A DNA stretch of 64,000 bases from Planctomycetaceae bacterium. GTDB taxonomy: Bacteria; Planctomycetota; Planctomycetia; Planctomycetales; Planctomycetaceae. This document shows, piece by piece, positions 26,313-37,326 of the stretch. A model generated the notes under the pieces. The model was not told the origin of the DNA. It made no database searches and saw only the letters and a program-made list of their open reading frames with translations. The position numbers were made by a program, and so were the translations under genes. The stretch is from NCBI GenBank assembly GCA_021732995.1, contig JAKFWA010000070.1:24733-88732 (forward strand), read 5' to 3'. The number at the start of each line of letters is the position of its first letter. Position 1 is the first letter of the stretch.

Positions 26313-27236
26313 TTACAAGGTGCCAATCACTTCCCGAGTACAGCGAATGTCATCGATAAGTTGCGCCTTCAACGCGTCAACATCGGGGAACGGTCGCGTG
26401 TCGCGCAGTCGAGTCACGAACTCCACTTCCAGCGTCTGATCGTAGAGGTCGCCGCTGAAGTCGAGGAGATGAACTTCCAGCTTGCGGCGTCGCTCGCCGA
26501 ACGTCGGATTCGGACCGAGGTTGATCGCCGCCGCCCGACTTTCTCCCTGATGATGCGCGATGCCCGCATACACGCCGTCGCGCGGCAGGACCGTCGCGAC
26601 ATGCGTAATGTTGGCTGTTGGAAAGCCGAGTGTTCGGCCGCGCACCGCGCCTTGTACCACGAGCCCTTGAACGCTGTAACGATGCCCGAGCAGGTCATTG
26701 GCCTGGGCCACATCGCCTTCGGCAATCAACGCCCGCACCGCGCTGGATGAGACCATCTGCGTGCCGACAAACACTGGCGGCACTACATCCAGCAGCCGAT
26801 TCGCGTGTTCGCAGAGTTGTTGCAAGACCTTCACGTCACCGGCCCTGTTCCGTCCGAAGAAGAAGTTCGGCCCTTCTACCAAACCGCGAGCGTCCAGCTC
26901 TCCTAACACGACCGCATCAAAAAAATCTTGCGGAGAGAGATTCAGCAGTCGCAGATCGGTCGGGTACGTGATGAGCACGTCCACTCCGCATTGCTCGATC
27001 AGCTCGGTCTTGCGTTCGCGAGTCGTCAGTCGCGGCGGAACCTCGCCCGGTCGCAGGATCTCAATGGGATGCGGGTCGAAGGTGAGGACGACGGCCGGAA
27101 TGTGGAGCTGCCGCGCATGGCGGACCAGCGACGCGAACATCTGCTGATGGCCTCGATGCACGCCATCGAAGTTGCCAATCGACAACATGCAGCCTCTGTA
27201 TTCCGAGCAGTCTTCAAATCCCGCCAGCAACTTCAT
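26313..27236 (-). CDS. ribF: Bifunctional riboflavin kinase / FAD synthetase
   Basis: 307 residues, the normal length. Converts riboflavin to FMN and FMN to FAD in the cytoplasm. The N-terminal adenylyltransferase domain shows SIGNFDGVHRGHQQMF (nucleotide-binding HxGH) and LTFDPHPIEIL; VEGPNFFFGRNRAGD follows. The C-terminal kinase domain has GRTLGFPTANI and AAINLGPNPTFGE. All the expected motifs are present. ATG 27236 begins at the conserved MKLLAGFED region; a further in-frame ATG 14 codons upstream (27278) is considered less likely. The gene is divergent from the small membrane-protein gene at 27622. Confidence 0.96.
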   Translation of the reverse strand: MKLLAGFEDCSEYRGCMLSIGNFDGVHRGHQQMFASLVRHARQLHIPAVVLTFDPHPIEILRPGEVPPRLTTRERKTELIEQCGVDVLITYPTDLRLLNLSPQDFFDAVVLGELDARGLVEGPNFFFGRNRAGDVKVLQQLCEHANRLLDVVPPVFVGTQMVSSSAVRALIAEGDVAQANDLLGHRYSVQGLVVQGAVRGRTLGFPTANITHVATVLPRDGVYAGIAHHQGESRAAAINLGPNPTFGERRRKLEVHLLDFSGDLYDQTLEVEFVTRLRDTRPFPDVDALKAQLIDDIRCTREVIGTL

Positions 27237-27621
27237 CTCAGATTCCAATCCTTCGCACGCTACGCCGAGCCCGTTCAAACTGTGTCAGGTCACGCCACCT
27301 TGGAAAAGGCTCCGACATCGTTTCAAGGCCCGCCACCGGTAATGTCTACGCAGATCGCCCAAGGTCTTGCTGGATGGAAAAAACCTTGAAAATCAGGGCT
27401 AGATCCGCTGCCGCTACGATCGGCAATCTGCTCAGAACGCCTACCCCAAGATCGGAACTCGAGACTTCGCGCTGCATACAATCGCCTTCCGTCAATTGCC
27501 GTCGACGAGGCTGCCGAATTCTAGCGTGAGCATTGGCGATCGACGAAAGCGGCTGACTTCATCAGCCGAATGCGCCTTCATCACCGATCGCCCGCACCCC
27601 TTCTTTGAGTGAGCCTTAACT
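27237..27621. other. Intergenic region between divergent genes
   Basis: About 385 bases between ribF (minus) and the small membrane protein (plus). It should contain promoters in both directions. No hairpin, RFN-type riboswitch signature or gene was recognised. Confidence 0.5.
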
Positions 27622-27822
27622 ATGCAGATGCTTGCAAGCCTCTCGGACGACCAATTCGCACTGATTGGCTGTGGAGTCGCGTTGGTATTCTCGTTTGGCC
27701 TGATGTCCCTGAGCTATTTCCTCGGCTCAGCCCGCCAAACCTCAGAAGCCGCCGACACACTGCGGTTCGAAACCGCGCGCACAGAAAACGATCAGGACCG
27801 TCCGGTCCGCCACGCCGCCTAG
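27622..27822 (+). CDS. Small single-pass membrane protein, function unknown
   Basis: 66 residues. One clear membrane helix (about residues 13-34, ALIGCGVALVFSFGLMSLSY) precedes a polar tail rich in acidic and basic residues. The gene ends 30 bases before a strong rho-independent terminator, which supports real expression as a short transcript. No family is recognised. ATGs at 27622 and 27628 are both possible, and no strong ribosome-binding site is evident. Confidence 0.62.
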   Translation: MQMLASLSDDQFALIGCGVALVFSFGLMSLSYFLGSARQTSEAADTLRFETARTENDQDRPVRHAA

Positions 27823-27852
27823 GCCGGTATCCCCAATCCACCAAGAATTCTC

Positions 27853-27889
27853 AACGCCCGCCGCTTTGTCCGGCGGGCGTTTTCGTTTC
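27853..27889 (+). terminator. Rho-independent terminator
   Basis: GC-rich stem AACGCCCGCCG / CGGCGGGCGTT (11 bp) with a 7-base loop, followed by TTCGTTTCT. It lies after the small membrane-protein gene and upstream of lepA, insulating lepA from upstream transcription. Confidence 0.88.
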
Positions 27890-28096
27890 TAAGGCATTGG
27901 GGCTGCGGACTTTACACTTGCCATTCCCATGGTTCGAGAACGAGCCGCGATTCGCCAACGGCCTGCAATTCCCGTCTCGAACGCGCAGTTCCGGAAACAG
28001 CGGAAGCCATCGACCGTCCATCCGGGGGGCACTACTATGCGGCGGTAGGCCGGGATTGGCCCGTCGAACGCTTCGCATCTTCCTCAGTCAGTGGCT

Positions 28097-29899
<1,803 letters not shown>

Positions 29900-29902
29900 C
29901 CC

Positions 29903-32900
29903 ATGAGTCAGCCGCTGCGAATCCTGCTGATCGACGACGACGAATTGAGCTATGTGCTCACTCGCGAGTTGCTACGGGAGATCAGCGGCCGGCCGGTCGA
30001 GCTGGATTGGGCGGGTGAGTTTGAGGAAGGGCTGGCAGCGCTGCTGGAAGACAAGCACGACCTGTACCTGCTCGACTACCGGCTGGGTATTCGGGATGGT
30101 GTTGAGCTGCTGCGCCGCGCCCGCGCCAAAGGCTGCCGCGCCCCGATCATCATCCTGACGGGTCAGACGAACGAAGCGATCGATCAGGAAGCGCTGGAAG
30201 CAGGCGCGACCGACTATCTGGCCAAAGACGTCGGCAACGTTACTCAGTTGCAGCATGCGATCCGGTATGCACTCGAACGGCAGCAGCTAATTCAGGATCT
30301 TGAGCAGGAACGCTACCTGCTGCATTCTCTGATGGAGAACCTGCCGGACAATATTTATTTCAAGGACCGCGACAGCAAGTTTCTGCGCGTCAGTCGCGCG
30401 ATGGCCCGCTGGTTCGGCCTGCGGCATTCGGCAGATGCTGTCGGCATGTCCGATCAGGATTTCTTTTCGCAGGAGCACGCGGCGCAGGCACGTCACGACG
30501 AACTGGACCTGATGGAAACCGGTCAGCCGGTGCTTGGTAAAGAGGAAAAAGAAACGTGGCCGAATGGCCGCACGACCTGGGTCTCGACCAGCAAGCTGCC
30601 GTTGCGGGACCGCGATGGAAAAGTCGTCGGCACGTTCGGGATCTCGCGCGACATCACGGAGCAAAAGGAAGCCTCGCTCGCGCTGAGTCGCTCGGAACGC
30701 GTCAATCGGCTGATTGTCGATACCGCGCTGGATGCGTTCGTCGCGATGGATGCGCACGGTGTGATCATCGACTGGAATCCGCAGGCCGAACGCATCTTCG
30801 GTTGGAAACGATCCGAAGCGATGGGCGAAGTGCTGGCGGACCTGATTGTGCCGCCGAGCTGGCGTGCCGCACATGTGGCCGGGCTCCAGCGCTTCGTGGA
30901 AACGGGGAAGGGCAAGCTCATCGGGAAGCGGCTGGAGTTGAGCGCGCTGCACCGCGACGGTCACGAGTTTCCGGTTGAATTGACGATCTCGACGATCTGG
31001 CAGGAAGAGACTTTCTTCTTCGCATCGTTCATACAAGACATTACCGACCGCAAGCGCGCGGAAGCGGAACTGCGGCGGGCCAAGGAAGCGGCGGAGTCTG
31101 CCAGCCGCGCGAAGAGTGACTTCCTGGCCAACATGAGTCACGAAATCCGCACTCCGATGAATGCCGTGCTGGGCATGACGGAACTGGTGCTCGACACGCA
31201 GCTTTCGGTGTCGCAGCGCGAATATCTGGCGATGGTGCAGGAATCCGGCGAGACGCTGCTGGTCTTGCTCAATGACATTCTCGACTTTTCCAAAATCGAG
31301 GCCGGTAAGCTGGAGCTGGAGTCGATCGTCTTCAGCGTTCGGGATCTCGTCGGTGACACCTTGAAGGCCCTGTCTATTCGGGCCAAACGCGAGCAACTGG
31401 AACTCGCCGGACATATCGACAGCCGGGTGCCTGACGCAGTGATCGGTGACTCGGCACGGTTGCGGCAGATCCTGGTAAACCTCGTTGGCAACGCGATCAA
31501 GTTCACCGAACGTGGTGAGATCGTCGTCCGCGCCACTGTCGACCAAATGGATGGATCGCAGGTGCTGATTCACTTCGCGGTGTCGGACACCGGTATTGGC
31601 ATTCCGCCCGAGAAGTTGAATCTCATCTTTAAAGCTTTCGAGCAGGCCGATTCATCGACGACACGCAAATACGGCGGAACGGGCTTGGGACTCGCGATCT
31701 GCCAGCGGCTGGTGGAATGCATGGGTGGGCGACTGTGGGTAGAAAGCCAGCCGGGTGTTGGTAGCACGTTCCACTTCACGGCGCGGCTTGGTGTTTCGGA
31801 TCAGCCCGCCCCGAAGTACGTCGAGCGTGTCGTGATCGGCACGCGCGTGTTGATTGTTGATGACAACGCCACCAATCGCCTGATCCTTGACGAGATGGTT
31901 CGTAACTGGGGCCTCGTACCAACATGCGTGTCAGATGTTGCCACTGCCCTGCTGCAACTGGAAGCGGCGAATTCGCGCGGGGAACCGTTCGGGCTGGTGC
32001 TCAGTGACGTGCACATGCCTGATGAGGACGGCTTCTCGCTCGCCCGGCGCATGCAGCACCAGCAACTCACACAGGCTGTGGTGTTGATGCTGTCTTCCGG
32101 GGATCGATCAGGGGATATCCAGCGCTGCAAGGACCTCGGTGTGTCGGCTTATCTTCGCAAGCCTGTGAAACAATCGGACCTGTTCGACGCGATCGTGGAA
32201 GCGCTGAACGTCTCGCATTCCGAACCACAACCGATTGAGTCGCATCCTCAAGCGACTGCCGCACACGAGCCTGCGCTGCCGCCACTGAAGGTGTTGCTGA
32301 CGGAAGACAGCATCGTCAATCAGAAGCTTGCGCTGGGGCTACTGCAGAAGGGTGGGCATCAGGTCACGGTCGCGAACAACGGTCGCGAAGCTGTCGACCG
32401 AGTGGCTCAGGAAGCTTTTGACATCGTGCTGATGGACGTGCAGATGCCGGAAATGGATGGTCTCGACGCCACGCGCGCGATCCGTGAATCGGAGCGAGGC
32501 ACGGGGCGTCACATTCCCATCATTGCCATGACCGCACACGCGATGACCGGCGACCGAGAAAACTGCCTGTCGTCCGGTATGGATGATTACGTCTCAAAAC
32601 CCGTTCGCGCGGCAGTCTTGTTCGAAGCGATCACTCGCTGCCTCGAAGCGAAGTCGAAGATGGACGTGTCGGTTGACGCGACCTCAGCGCCCCCACCCTG
32701 CGATCAACCAGTATGCGATCGGAGGACGGAGGCAACGGAGAAGTCTCAGTATCCGGTCATCTGGTCCGAGGCACTGAAGACCGTGCAGGAAGATCGCGAA
32801 CTCCTGCATGATGTGGCTGAAGCGCTGCTCGACGAATCTGTCGAAGTGATGGCGGGCTTGCGTGCGGCACTGGATGCAGAAGACCCCCGAACTGCTCAAC

Positions 32901-33112
32901 GCATGGTGCATACTCTCAAAGCGGGCTTTCGCACGTTCGGCGCGAACTCGGCTTACGAAGTGGCGTTCGCCTGCGAACAACTCGCCCGAGACGGCAAGCT
33001 GGCAGAGGTCAGGCAGCGAGTGCCCGAACTGGAGGCCGCGGTCAACAGCGTCGGCGCTCAACTACGTCTCTACCTGCAATCCGGGCTAATTCCGGAATCA
33101 TCAGTGCTGTGA
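29903..33112 (+). CDS. Multidomain hybrid sensor histidine kinase with three receivers and Hpt
   Basis: 1069 residues, no membrane segment seen, so probably cytoplasmic. Order: receiver (LLDYRLG, acceptor D58), PAS domain (about 137-250, [20 protein letters not shown]), second PAS (about 265-385, ending in a PAC-like [12 protein letters not shown] block), HisKA ([16 protein letters not shown]413), HATPase ([15 protein letters not shown]), receiver ([11 protein letters not shown]702), receiver ([14 protein letters not shown]845) and a C-terminal Hpt domain ([14 protein letters not shown]1003). All phosphoacceptors are intact, so a full phosphorelay is possible. The N-terminal receiver means it may itself be a target of another kinase. 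Signal unknown. Starts 3 bases after lepA; the 3' end overlaps the convergent 33101-33490 gene by 12 bases. Confidence 0.95.
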   Translation: MSQPLRILLIDDDELSYVLTRELLREISGRPVELDWAGEFEEGLAALLEDKHDLYLLDYRLGIRDGVELLRRARAKGCRAPIIILTGQTNEAIDQEALEAGATDYLAKDVGNVTQLQHAIRYALERQQLIQDLEQERYLLHSLMENLPDNIYFKDRDSKFLRVSRAMARWFGLRHSADAVGMSDQDFFSQEHAAQARHDELDLMETGQPVLGKEEKETWPNGRTTWVSTSKLPLRDRDGKVVGTFGISRDITEQKEASLALSRSERVNRLIVDTALDAFVAMDAHGVIIDWNPQAERIFGWKRSEAMGEVLADLIVPPSWRAAHVAGLQRFVETGKGKLIGKRLELSALHRDGHEFPVELTISTIWQEETFFFASFIQDITDRKRAEAELRRAKEAAESASRAKSDFLANMSHEIRTPMNAVLGMTELVLDTQLSVSQREYLAMVQESGETLLVLLNDILDFSKIEAGKLELESIVFSVRDLVGDTLKALSIRAKREQLELAGHIDSRVPDAVIGDSARLRQILVNLVGNAIKFTERGEIVVRATVDQMDGSQVLIHFAVSDTGIGIPPEKLNLIFKAFEQADSSTTRKYGGTGLGLAICQRLVECMGGRLWVESQPGVGSTFHFTARLGVSDQPAPKYVERVVIGTRVLIVDDNATNRLILDEMVRNWGLVPTCVSDVATALLQLEAANSRGEPFGLVLSDVHMPDEDGFSLARRMQHQQLTQAVVLMLSSGDRSGDIQRCKDLGVSAYLRKPVKQSDLFDAIVEALNVSHSEPQPIESHPQATAAHEPALPPLKVLLTEDSIVNQKLALGLLQKGGHQVTVANNGREAVDRVAQEAFDIVLMDVQMPEMDGLDATRAIRESERGTGRHIPIIAMTAHAMTGDRENCLSSGMDDYVSKPVRAAVLFEAITRCLEAKSKMDVSVDATSAPPPCDQPVCDRRTEATEKSQYPVIWSEALKTVQEDRELLHDVAEALLDESVEVMAGLRAALDAEDPRTAQRMVHTLKAGFRTFGANSAYEVAFACEQLARDGKLAEVRQRVPELEAAVNSVGAQLRLYLQSGLIPESSVL

Positions 33113-33490
33113 AGCCGGTCGCGACGTGCGCAGCAGACGTCGGCATTCATCAGCCAAAGTCAGTCCATCGAGCGGCAGGACATGGAACGACGTCAGTCCG
33201 AGTTCCCGCAAGGTGGGCTCGAAGACCGCAACTTCTGGCGGGCAGATGGCAATGGTCGCCAAGCTGCGGTTCCGCGTGGTCCGCAGATGCTGAAGGATCG
33301 TTGAGTTCATCATCGGAAGATCGAACACCACGACCAGCTTGCCGGCTCGAATGTCGCTTTCCGACGCCAGTTGTCGCGGGTCGGCTCCGGGCGTTCCGAG
33401 CACCACGCGCTCCAGACATCCCGTGAACTGCCGCTGCAGTTCCGGCAGCCAACGGGCTCGCTTTTCAATGACGACAATCGTGCCTTGCAT
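33101..33490 (-). CDS. Hypothetical protein, receiver-sized
   Basis: 129 residues. It opens [20 protein letters not shown], with a beta-strand and charged turn like the start of a receiver-type alpha/beta fold, and has [19 protein letters not shown] in the middle. No conserved phosphoacceptor Asp pattern is clear, so it may be a degenerate receiver or an unrelated alpha/beta protein. The open frame overlaps the convergent kinase gene by 12 bases at the 3' end. I regard it as probably real because its composition is protein-like, unlike the other antisense frames, but I do not recognise the family. Confidence 0.5.
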   Translation of the reverse strand: MQGTIVVIEKRARWLPELQRQFTGCLERVVLGTPGADPRQLASESDIRAGKLVVVFDLPMMNSTILQHLRTTRNRSLATIAICPPEVAVFEPTLRELGLTSFHVLPLDGLTLADECRRLLRTSRPASQH

Positions 33491-33787
33491 CAGCCGGCCT
33501 TCTCCGCGAATCAGCTATTGAGTCGCTCCCGCACGATGGACCGCGTTCGAACAAACCACGGACATCGTGTCGCAGAAATCATACTGAAGATCCACCGGGT
33601 TTCGCTGCGTCGAATCTTTGATTGTCCGCAGTGTGGATTTCTGAGTGCCTGCCCGTCCCGCCAGACTTTGGACGCTACGGCAGCAACGTTAGAGTCACTC
33701 GCATGCGGCCGGTTGCCTCAAGATCGGCTCAATGACCATTTGCAGGCCTGATTCCTGCGCATCGACTTGCCTCGGGGAGTGCGATTC

Positions 33788-34810
33788 ATGAAGCGACTGT
33801 TTGCGACTCTGTCCCTGCTCCTGTTGTTGTTTGGATGCGGAAAATCCGAGGGCCCGGCCCCAGGTGGAAACGCCGCCGGTGGAGCCAAAGACACTCCCGC
33901 CGCCAGCAAGACCTACAAGATCGCCGTAATCCCGAAGGGCACGACTCACGAATTCTGGAAGTCGGTACATTTCGGCGCGGAAGAGGCAGCCAAAGAACTA
34001 GGGGACGTCGAGATCCTTTGGAAAGGTCCGCTGCAGGAGAACGACCGCGAGGGCCAGATCGCCGTGGTTCAGGACTTCATCACGAAGAAGGTCAGCGGTA
34101 TTTGCCTGGCTCCGCTGGATTCGCAAGCTCTGGTTCCCACTGTGACTCAATCGAAGGAAGCGGGGATTCCAGTCGTCATTTTCGATAGCGGTCTGGATGA
34201 CGAAACCAACATCGTTTCGTACGTCGCGACGGACAATCGGAACGGTGGCGTTTTGGCGGCGGAGCAGATGGGCAAGGCACTTGGCGGCAAGGGCGGAGTT
34301 ATCGTACTGCGCTATAATGCGGGAAGCGAAAGCACTCAGCAACGCGAGGAAGGCTTCCTGGAAGCTCTGCAGAAGAAGTTCCCGGACATCAAGGTGCTGT
34401 CATCTGACGAGTATGCTGGCACCACGCCCGAGTCATCGCTCGAAAAAGCCGTGCAGGTGCTGACCAAGCACAAGGACGAAGTAACGGGGATCTTCGCCGT
34501 CTGCGAACCAAACGCAGCTGGAGTACTGAAGGCACTCAAGGAACTGGGGCTCGTCGGCAAAGTAAAGTTCATCGCCTTTGACCCCAACCAGGAACTGGTG
34601 GCGGGACTGTCCGACGACTCCGTGCACGGCATTGTGCTGCAGGACCCGGTGAAGATGGGCTACCTCGCCGTGAAGTCCATGGTTCAGCAACTCAAGGGCG
34701 AGTCCGACATCAAGAAGCGGGTCCCCACGGGCGAATACGTCGCCACTCCGGAAAACCGCGATACCGACGAAATGAAAAAACTCCTCGTGCCATCGCAGTT
34801 CAAGGAGTAA
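33788..34810 (+). CDS. Sugar-binding periplasmic lipoprotein (Peripla_BP_4 type)
   Basis: 340 residues. The N-terminus has a lipoprotein signal (MKRLFATLSLLLLLFGCGKS, lipobox LFGC), then a low-complexity Gly/Ala/Pro linker and a LacI/RbsB-type binding domain from about residue 45: YKIAVIPKGTTHEFWKSVHF, SGICLAPLDSQALVPTV, GIPVVIFDSGLDDE, and KFIAFDPNQELVAGL near the end. Binds a sugar or similar small solute for an ABC importer. No permease or ATPase genes lie next to it, so it is an orphan here. Start 33788 has GGGGAG 8 bases upstream; a TTG at 33767 is less likely. Confidence 0.9.
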   Translation: MKRLFATLSLLLLLFGCGKSEGPAPGGNAAGGAKDTPAASKTYKIAVIPKGTTHEFWKSVHFGAEEAAKELGDVEILWKGPLQENDREGQIAVVQDFITKKVSGICLAPLDSQALVPTVTQSKEAGIPVVIFDSGLDDETNIVSYVATDNRNGGVLAAEQMGKALGGKGGVIVLRYNAGSESTQQREEGFLEALQKKFPDIKVLSSDEYAGTTPESSLEKAVQVLTKHKDEVTGIFAVCEPNAAGVLKALKELGLVGKVKFIAFDPNQELVAGLSDDSVHGIVLQDPVKMGYLAVKSMVQQLKGESDIKKRVPTGEYVATPENRDTDEMKKLLVPSQFKE

Positions 34811-34822
34811 ACAGCGGTGTCG

Positions 34823-34841
34823 CTGATTGCTCGGCAATCAG
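34823..34841. repeat. 8-bp hairpin with TCG loop
   Basis: Arms CTGATTGC and GCAATCAG are perfectly complementary, 13 bases after the binding-protein stop. No T-run follows. A second hairpin lies at 34861-34893. Confidence 0.45.
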
Positions 34842-34860
34842 AACGCATGAATGCCAGCAA

Positions 34861-34893
34861 CGCCCGGACGGCGCCAAAACCGCAGTCCGGGCG
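34861..34893. terminator. Possible terminator hairpin without T-run
   Basis: Arms CGCCCGGAC and GTCCGGGCG (9 bp) with a 15-base loop, between the binding-protein gene and mgtC-like gene. The stem is GC-rich but is followed by ACTCTGA rather than Ts, so a terminator role is uncertain. Confidence 0.35.
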
Positions 34894-34996
34894 ACTCTGA
34901 TCGAAGTGGAATCCCGGTTTGTCAGGCCCGCCAGCGAACCGGCTTCCTTGAATTCGATCAGAAGCTGGAGCGGACGCAGACACGCAGGCAGGACGA

Positions 34997-35491
34997 ATGA
35001 TGGCCGAGTTTTGGCAGGAAATCGGAAACGCGATTCGGGATGAGTTCTCCGATCTACCCGACGTCGGTCGGACGACGCGGGTGGTTCTGCGATTGCTCAT
35101 CGCGGCACTGCTGGGCGGTGTGTTGGGCTTCGAACGCGAAATGAAGGGCAAGGCCGCCGGAGTGCGAACGCACATGCTGGTTACTCTCGGCGCCGCCCTG
35201 TTTGTGTTGATCCCCGAACAGATCGGTGTTTCCGACGCCGACCTGACACGTGTGCTGCAGGGACTCGTAACGGGGGTCGGATTCCTGGGTGCGGGCACCA
35301 TCGTGAAAGATCACGGCGAAAAAGAGGTCAAAGGCCTCACCACTGCAGCCGGTATCTGGTTGTCCGCTGCGATCGGGGTCGCCGCTGGGCTGGGACGCGA
35401 ATCAACCGCGGTTTTGAGTACTGTTCTGGCTCTGCTCATTCTCTCCAGCGTACCGAGGATTGAAAAGCTGTTCGGCGGTCGGACTTCATAG
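34997..35491 (+). CDS. MgtC/SapB-family membrane protein
   Basis: 164 residues. Membrane segments are visible near residues 30-47, 60-75, 87-105 and 115-155. The signature LGGVLGFEREMKGKAAGVRTHMLVTLGAALF and the later TGVGFLGAGTIVKD block define the MgtC/SapB N-terminal family. Members affect magnesium limitation survival and inhibit F-type ATP synthase in pathogens; here the role is unknown. Only the N-terminal membrane domain is present, with no soluble C-terminal domain, as in many environmental homologues. Confidence 0.93.
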   Translation: MMAEFWQEIGNAIRDEFSDLPDVGRTTRVVLRLLIAALLGGVLGFEREMKGKAAGVRTHMLVTLGAALFVLIPEQIGVSDADLTRVLQGLVTGVGFLGAGTIVKDHGEKEVKGLTTAAGIWLSAAIGVAAGLGRESTAVLSTVLALLILSSVPRIEKLFGGRTS

Positions 35492-35560
35492 CAGCGGTGC
35501 TGAATGAATGCGGCCAGGCGGTGAATTCTTACCGCCGCGAGCGAAGTGAAAGTCGCGCGA

Positions 35561-35887
35561 ATGACTCTGCAAGAAGTCCTGAGCCAACTGCAACGCCGCG
35601 AATCCGGAGTATGCCAGCATCGGATCGGTTGGGCCTCGTTTCTTGATGAGGACGACTACGATCAACTCGGCCGACAATTCGATGAGGCAGTCGCGGCGTT
35701 CACAGCATCCGATGGTGAGCCTGTTGATGCGACGCCGCGATTTCCCGGTGAGGATGTCGAACGGGCCGCGTGTTGGAAACGCGGAGCGATGACGCTCTAC
35801 GTTCTGCTGGCCTTCGAGGACAACACCCGCATCCGCACTCTCACGATCGGTCTGGCGCGTCCCGGCACGGTCGTCCAACTGTCGTAG
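35561..35887 (+). CDS. Hypothetical cytoplasmic protein
   Basis: 108 residues from ATG 35561 (GTG 35546 is an alternative five codons upstream). It is acidic, opens MTLQEVLSQLQRRESG and includes FLDEDDYDQLGRQFDEAVAA; the second half ends in a likely beta-sheet (LYVLLAFEDNTRIRTLTIGL). No signal peptide or membrane segment. I do not recognise the family. The open frame and its protein-like composition support a real gene. Confidence 0.5.
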   Translation: MTLQEVLSQLQRRESGVCQHRIGWASFLDEDDYDQLGRQFDEAVAAFTASDGEPVDATPRFPGEDVERAACWKRGAMTLYVLLAFEDNTRIRTLTIGLARPGTVVQLS

Positions 35888-35925
35888 TAGTCCATGCTCC
35901 CGCCCCTGTCAGGTGCTCACACAGT

Positions 35926-37284
35926 ATGACCGATCGAGATACCGAACCGAGACGCATGCGGCCGCAGAGCTGTCTTCTTGTTTTCCGTGCAATCGCTATC
36001 TCGGTTGCGGGGTTGTTGCTGGCCGTCTGCGGCGAACCAGTTGCAGCCGCAGACCAACCATTCCATCGCGACGTCGAGAGTGCGACCACGCAGGCTCATC
36101 GCGTGATCTGGAGTCGGTTCGTCGATGCGCACGGCATCCTGCTCGACTTCACCGATCTGGATGGGACGGTGAACATTCCCACGCCAGAAGAATGCCGTGA
36201 GGGCAAGCCGAATGCTCTGGGCTGGTGGTCGCCGATCGAGAACGGTGCCATGTTCAACGGGCTCTACATGGACGCCGCAGTGCTGCGCTGGCAGCGGACT
36301 CGATCTCCGGAAGATGCCGACAAAGCGCGGCGACTCATGAATGGCTTGCTGAAGCTGAACTCCATCAGCGATGTGAAGGGCTTCGTGGGGCGCGGAGTCA
36401 GCACTGACGGTAAGTCTCATTATCCGATGGGCTCGAACGATCAGACGCTCCCGTGGATCGTCGGTCTGTGGCGATACTGGCAATCGGACCTGGCCACGCC
36501 CGCGGAGAAAGCTCAGATCGCGCGACACCTCACGGAGACCATCAACGAGATCGTGCGGTTGAACTGGAAGATGCCCGCGGAAGCACCGTTCGGGACGCGC
36601 GGTACGTTCAACGGGTTTCACTTTGAAGAAGCCTCGCGGATGCTGTTCACGCTCAAGCTGATGCACGTGATTAGCGGTGACGAGCGCTGGCAGAGAATGT
36701 ACCACGAGGAACTCGGTCGTCGCGGTGGCGAGAAGAACTTTTCGAAGCGCGAAATCTGCGAAGCGGGCATGGCTTTCTTTTACGCCAAGACCCATAACTG
36801 GACCTCCTGCACCGCAGTCAGCGCCTTGCGCGGATTGTGGGAACTGGAAAAAGACGAAGCCCTCAAGGCCGCTTATGCACGAGGTCTCGCGGCCAGCGCG
36901 AAACTCGCCGCCGAGAGTCTCTCGCTGGCGCAGAAGTTCGATCCGCAAGACAACAGTGTGTTCCTTCAGGATTGGCGTGCGTCGATGCTGCCTCTCTGGA
37001 AACCACAGACGACCGAACAACAGGCGGTCATGCTGGCCGAGCAACAACTGCGTGAGTTCTTGAAGACATCGCCGCGCCGCGGTCGCGAAACGGCTTACAT
37101 CCGCGAGCCGACCTCTGCCGCCTGGATCGTGACGTTGTGCCCGGAGAATTCGATCGTTGAGCAACACCGACCCACGATCGAAGAGGTCATCACCCGCTAC
37201 GACTACGCTCGCTTGTACTACAGCACCTTCTTCTGGAGCGAATGCGCCGCCGAGCGACTTCCTGCGCGTCCTGCTGACAAATGA
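35926..37284 (+). CDS. Secreted hypothetical protein, possibly an alpha/alpha-toroid glycosidase-like fold
   Basis: 452 residues from ATG 35926. A hydrophobic segment (LLVFRAIAISVAGLLLAV) ending at VAAADQ suggests a signal peptide; ATG 35956 ten codons later is an alternative start. The body has aromatic and charged blocks: HGILLDFTDLDGTVNIPTPE, GWWSPIENGAMFNGLYMDA, YPMGSNDQTLPWIVGLWRYW and FYAKTHNWTSC. The repeated helix-rich pattern with Trp/Glu/Asp residues resembles six-hairpin glycosidases or polysaccharide lyases, but no diagnostic catalytic motif was identified, so function is not assigned. It reads toward the convergent SNF2 gene, with 42 bases between stops. Confidence 0.75.
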   Translation: MTDRDTEPRRMRPQSCLLVFRAIAISVAGLLLAVCGEPVAAADQPFHRDVESATTQAHRVIWSRFVDAHGILLDFTDLDGTVNIPTPEECREGKPNALGWWSPIENGAMFNGLYMDAAVLRWQRTRSPEDADKARRLMNGLLKLNSISDVKGFVGRGVSTDGKSHYPMGSNDQTLPWIVGLWRYWQSDLATPAEKAQIARHLTETINEIVRLNWKMPAEAPFGTRGTFNGFHFEEASRMLFTLKLMHVISGDERWQRMYHEELGRRGGEKNFSKREICEAGMAFFYAKTHNWTSCTAVSALRGLWELEKDEALKAAYARGLAASAKLAAESLSLAQKFDPQDNSVFLQDWRASMLPLWKPQTTEQQAVMLAEQQLREFLKTSPRRGRETAYIREPTSAAWIVTLCPENSIVEQHRPTIEEVITRYDYARLYYSTFFWSECAAERLPARPADK

Positions 37285-37326
37285 TGGCTGTCAGTCAGCG
37301 CGCAACGGCCAGCAACGCAACCTGAG

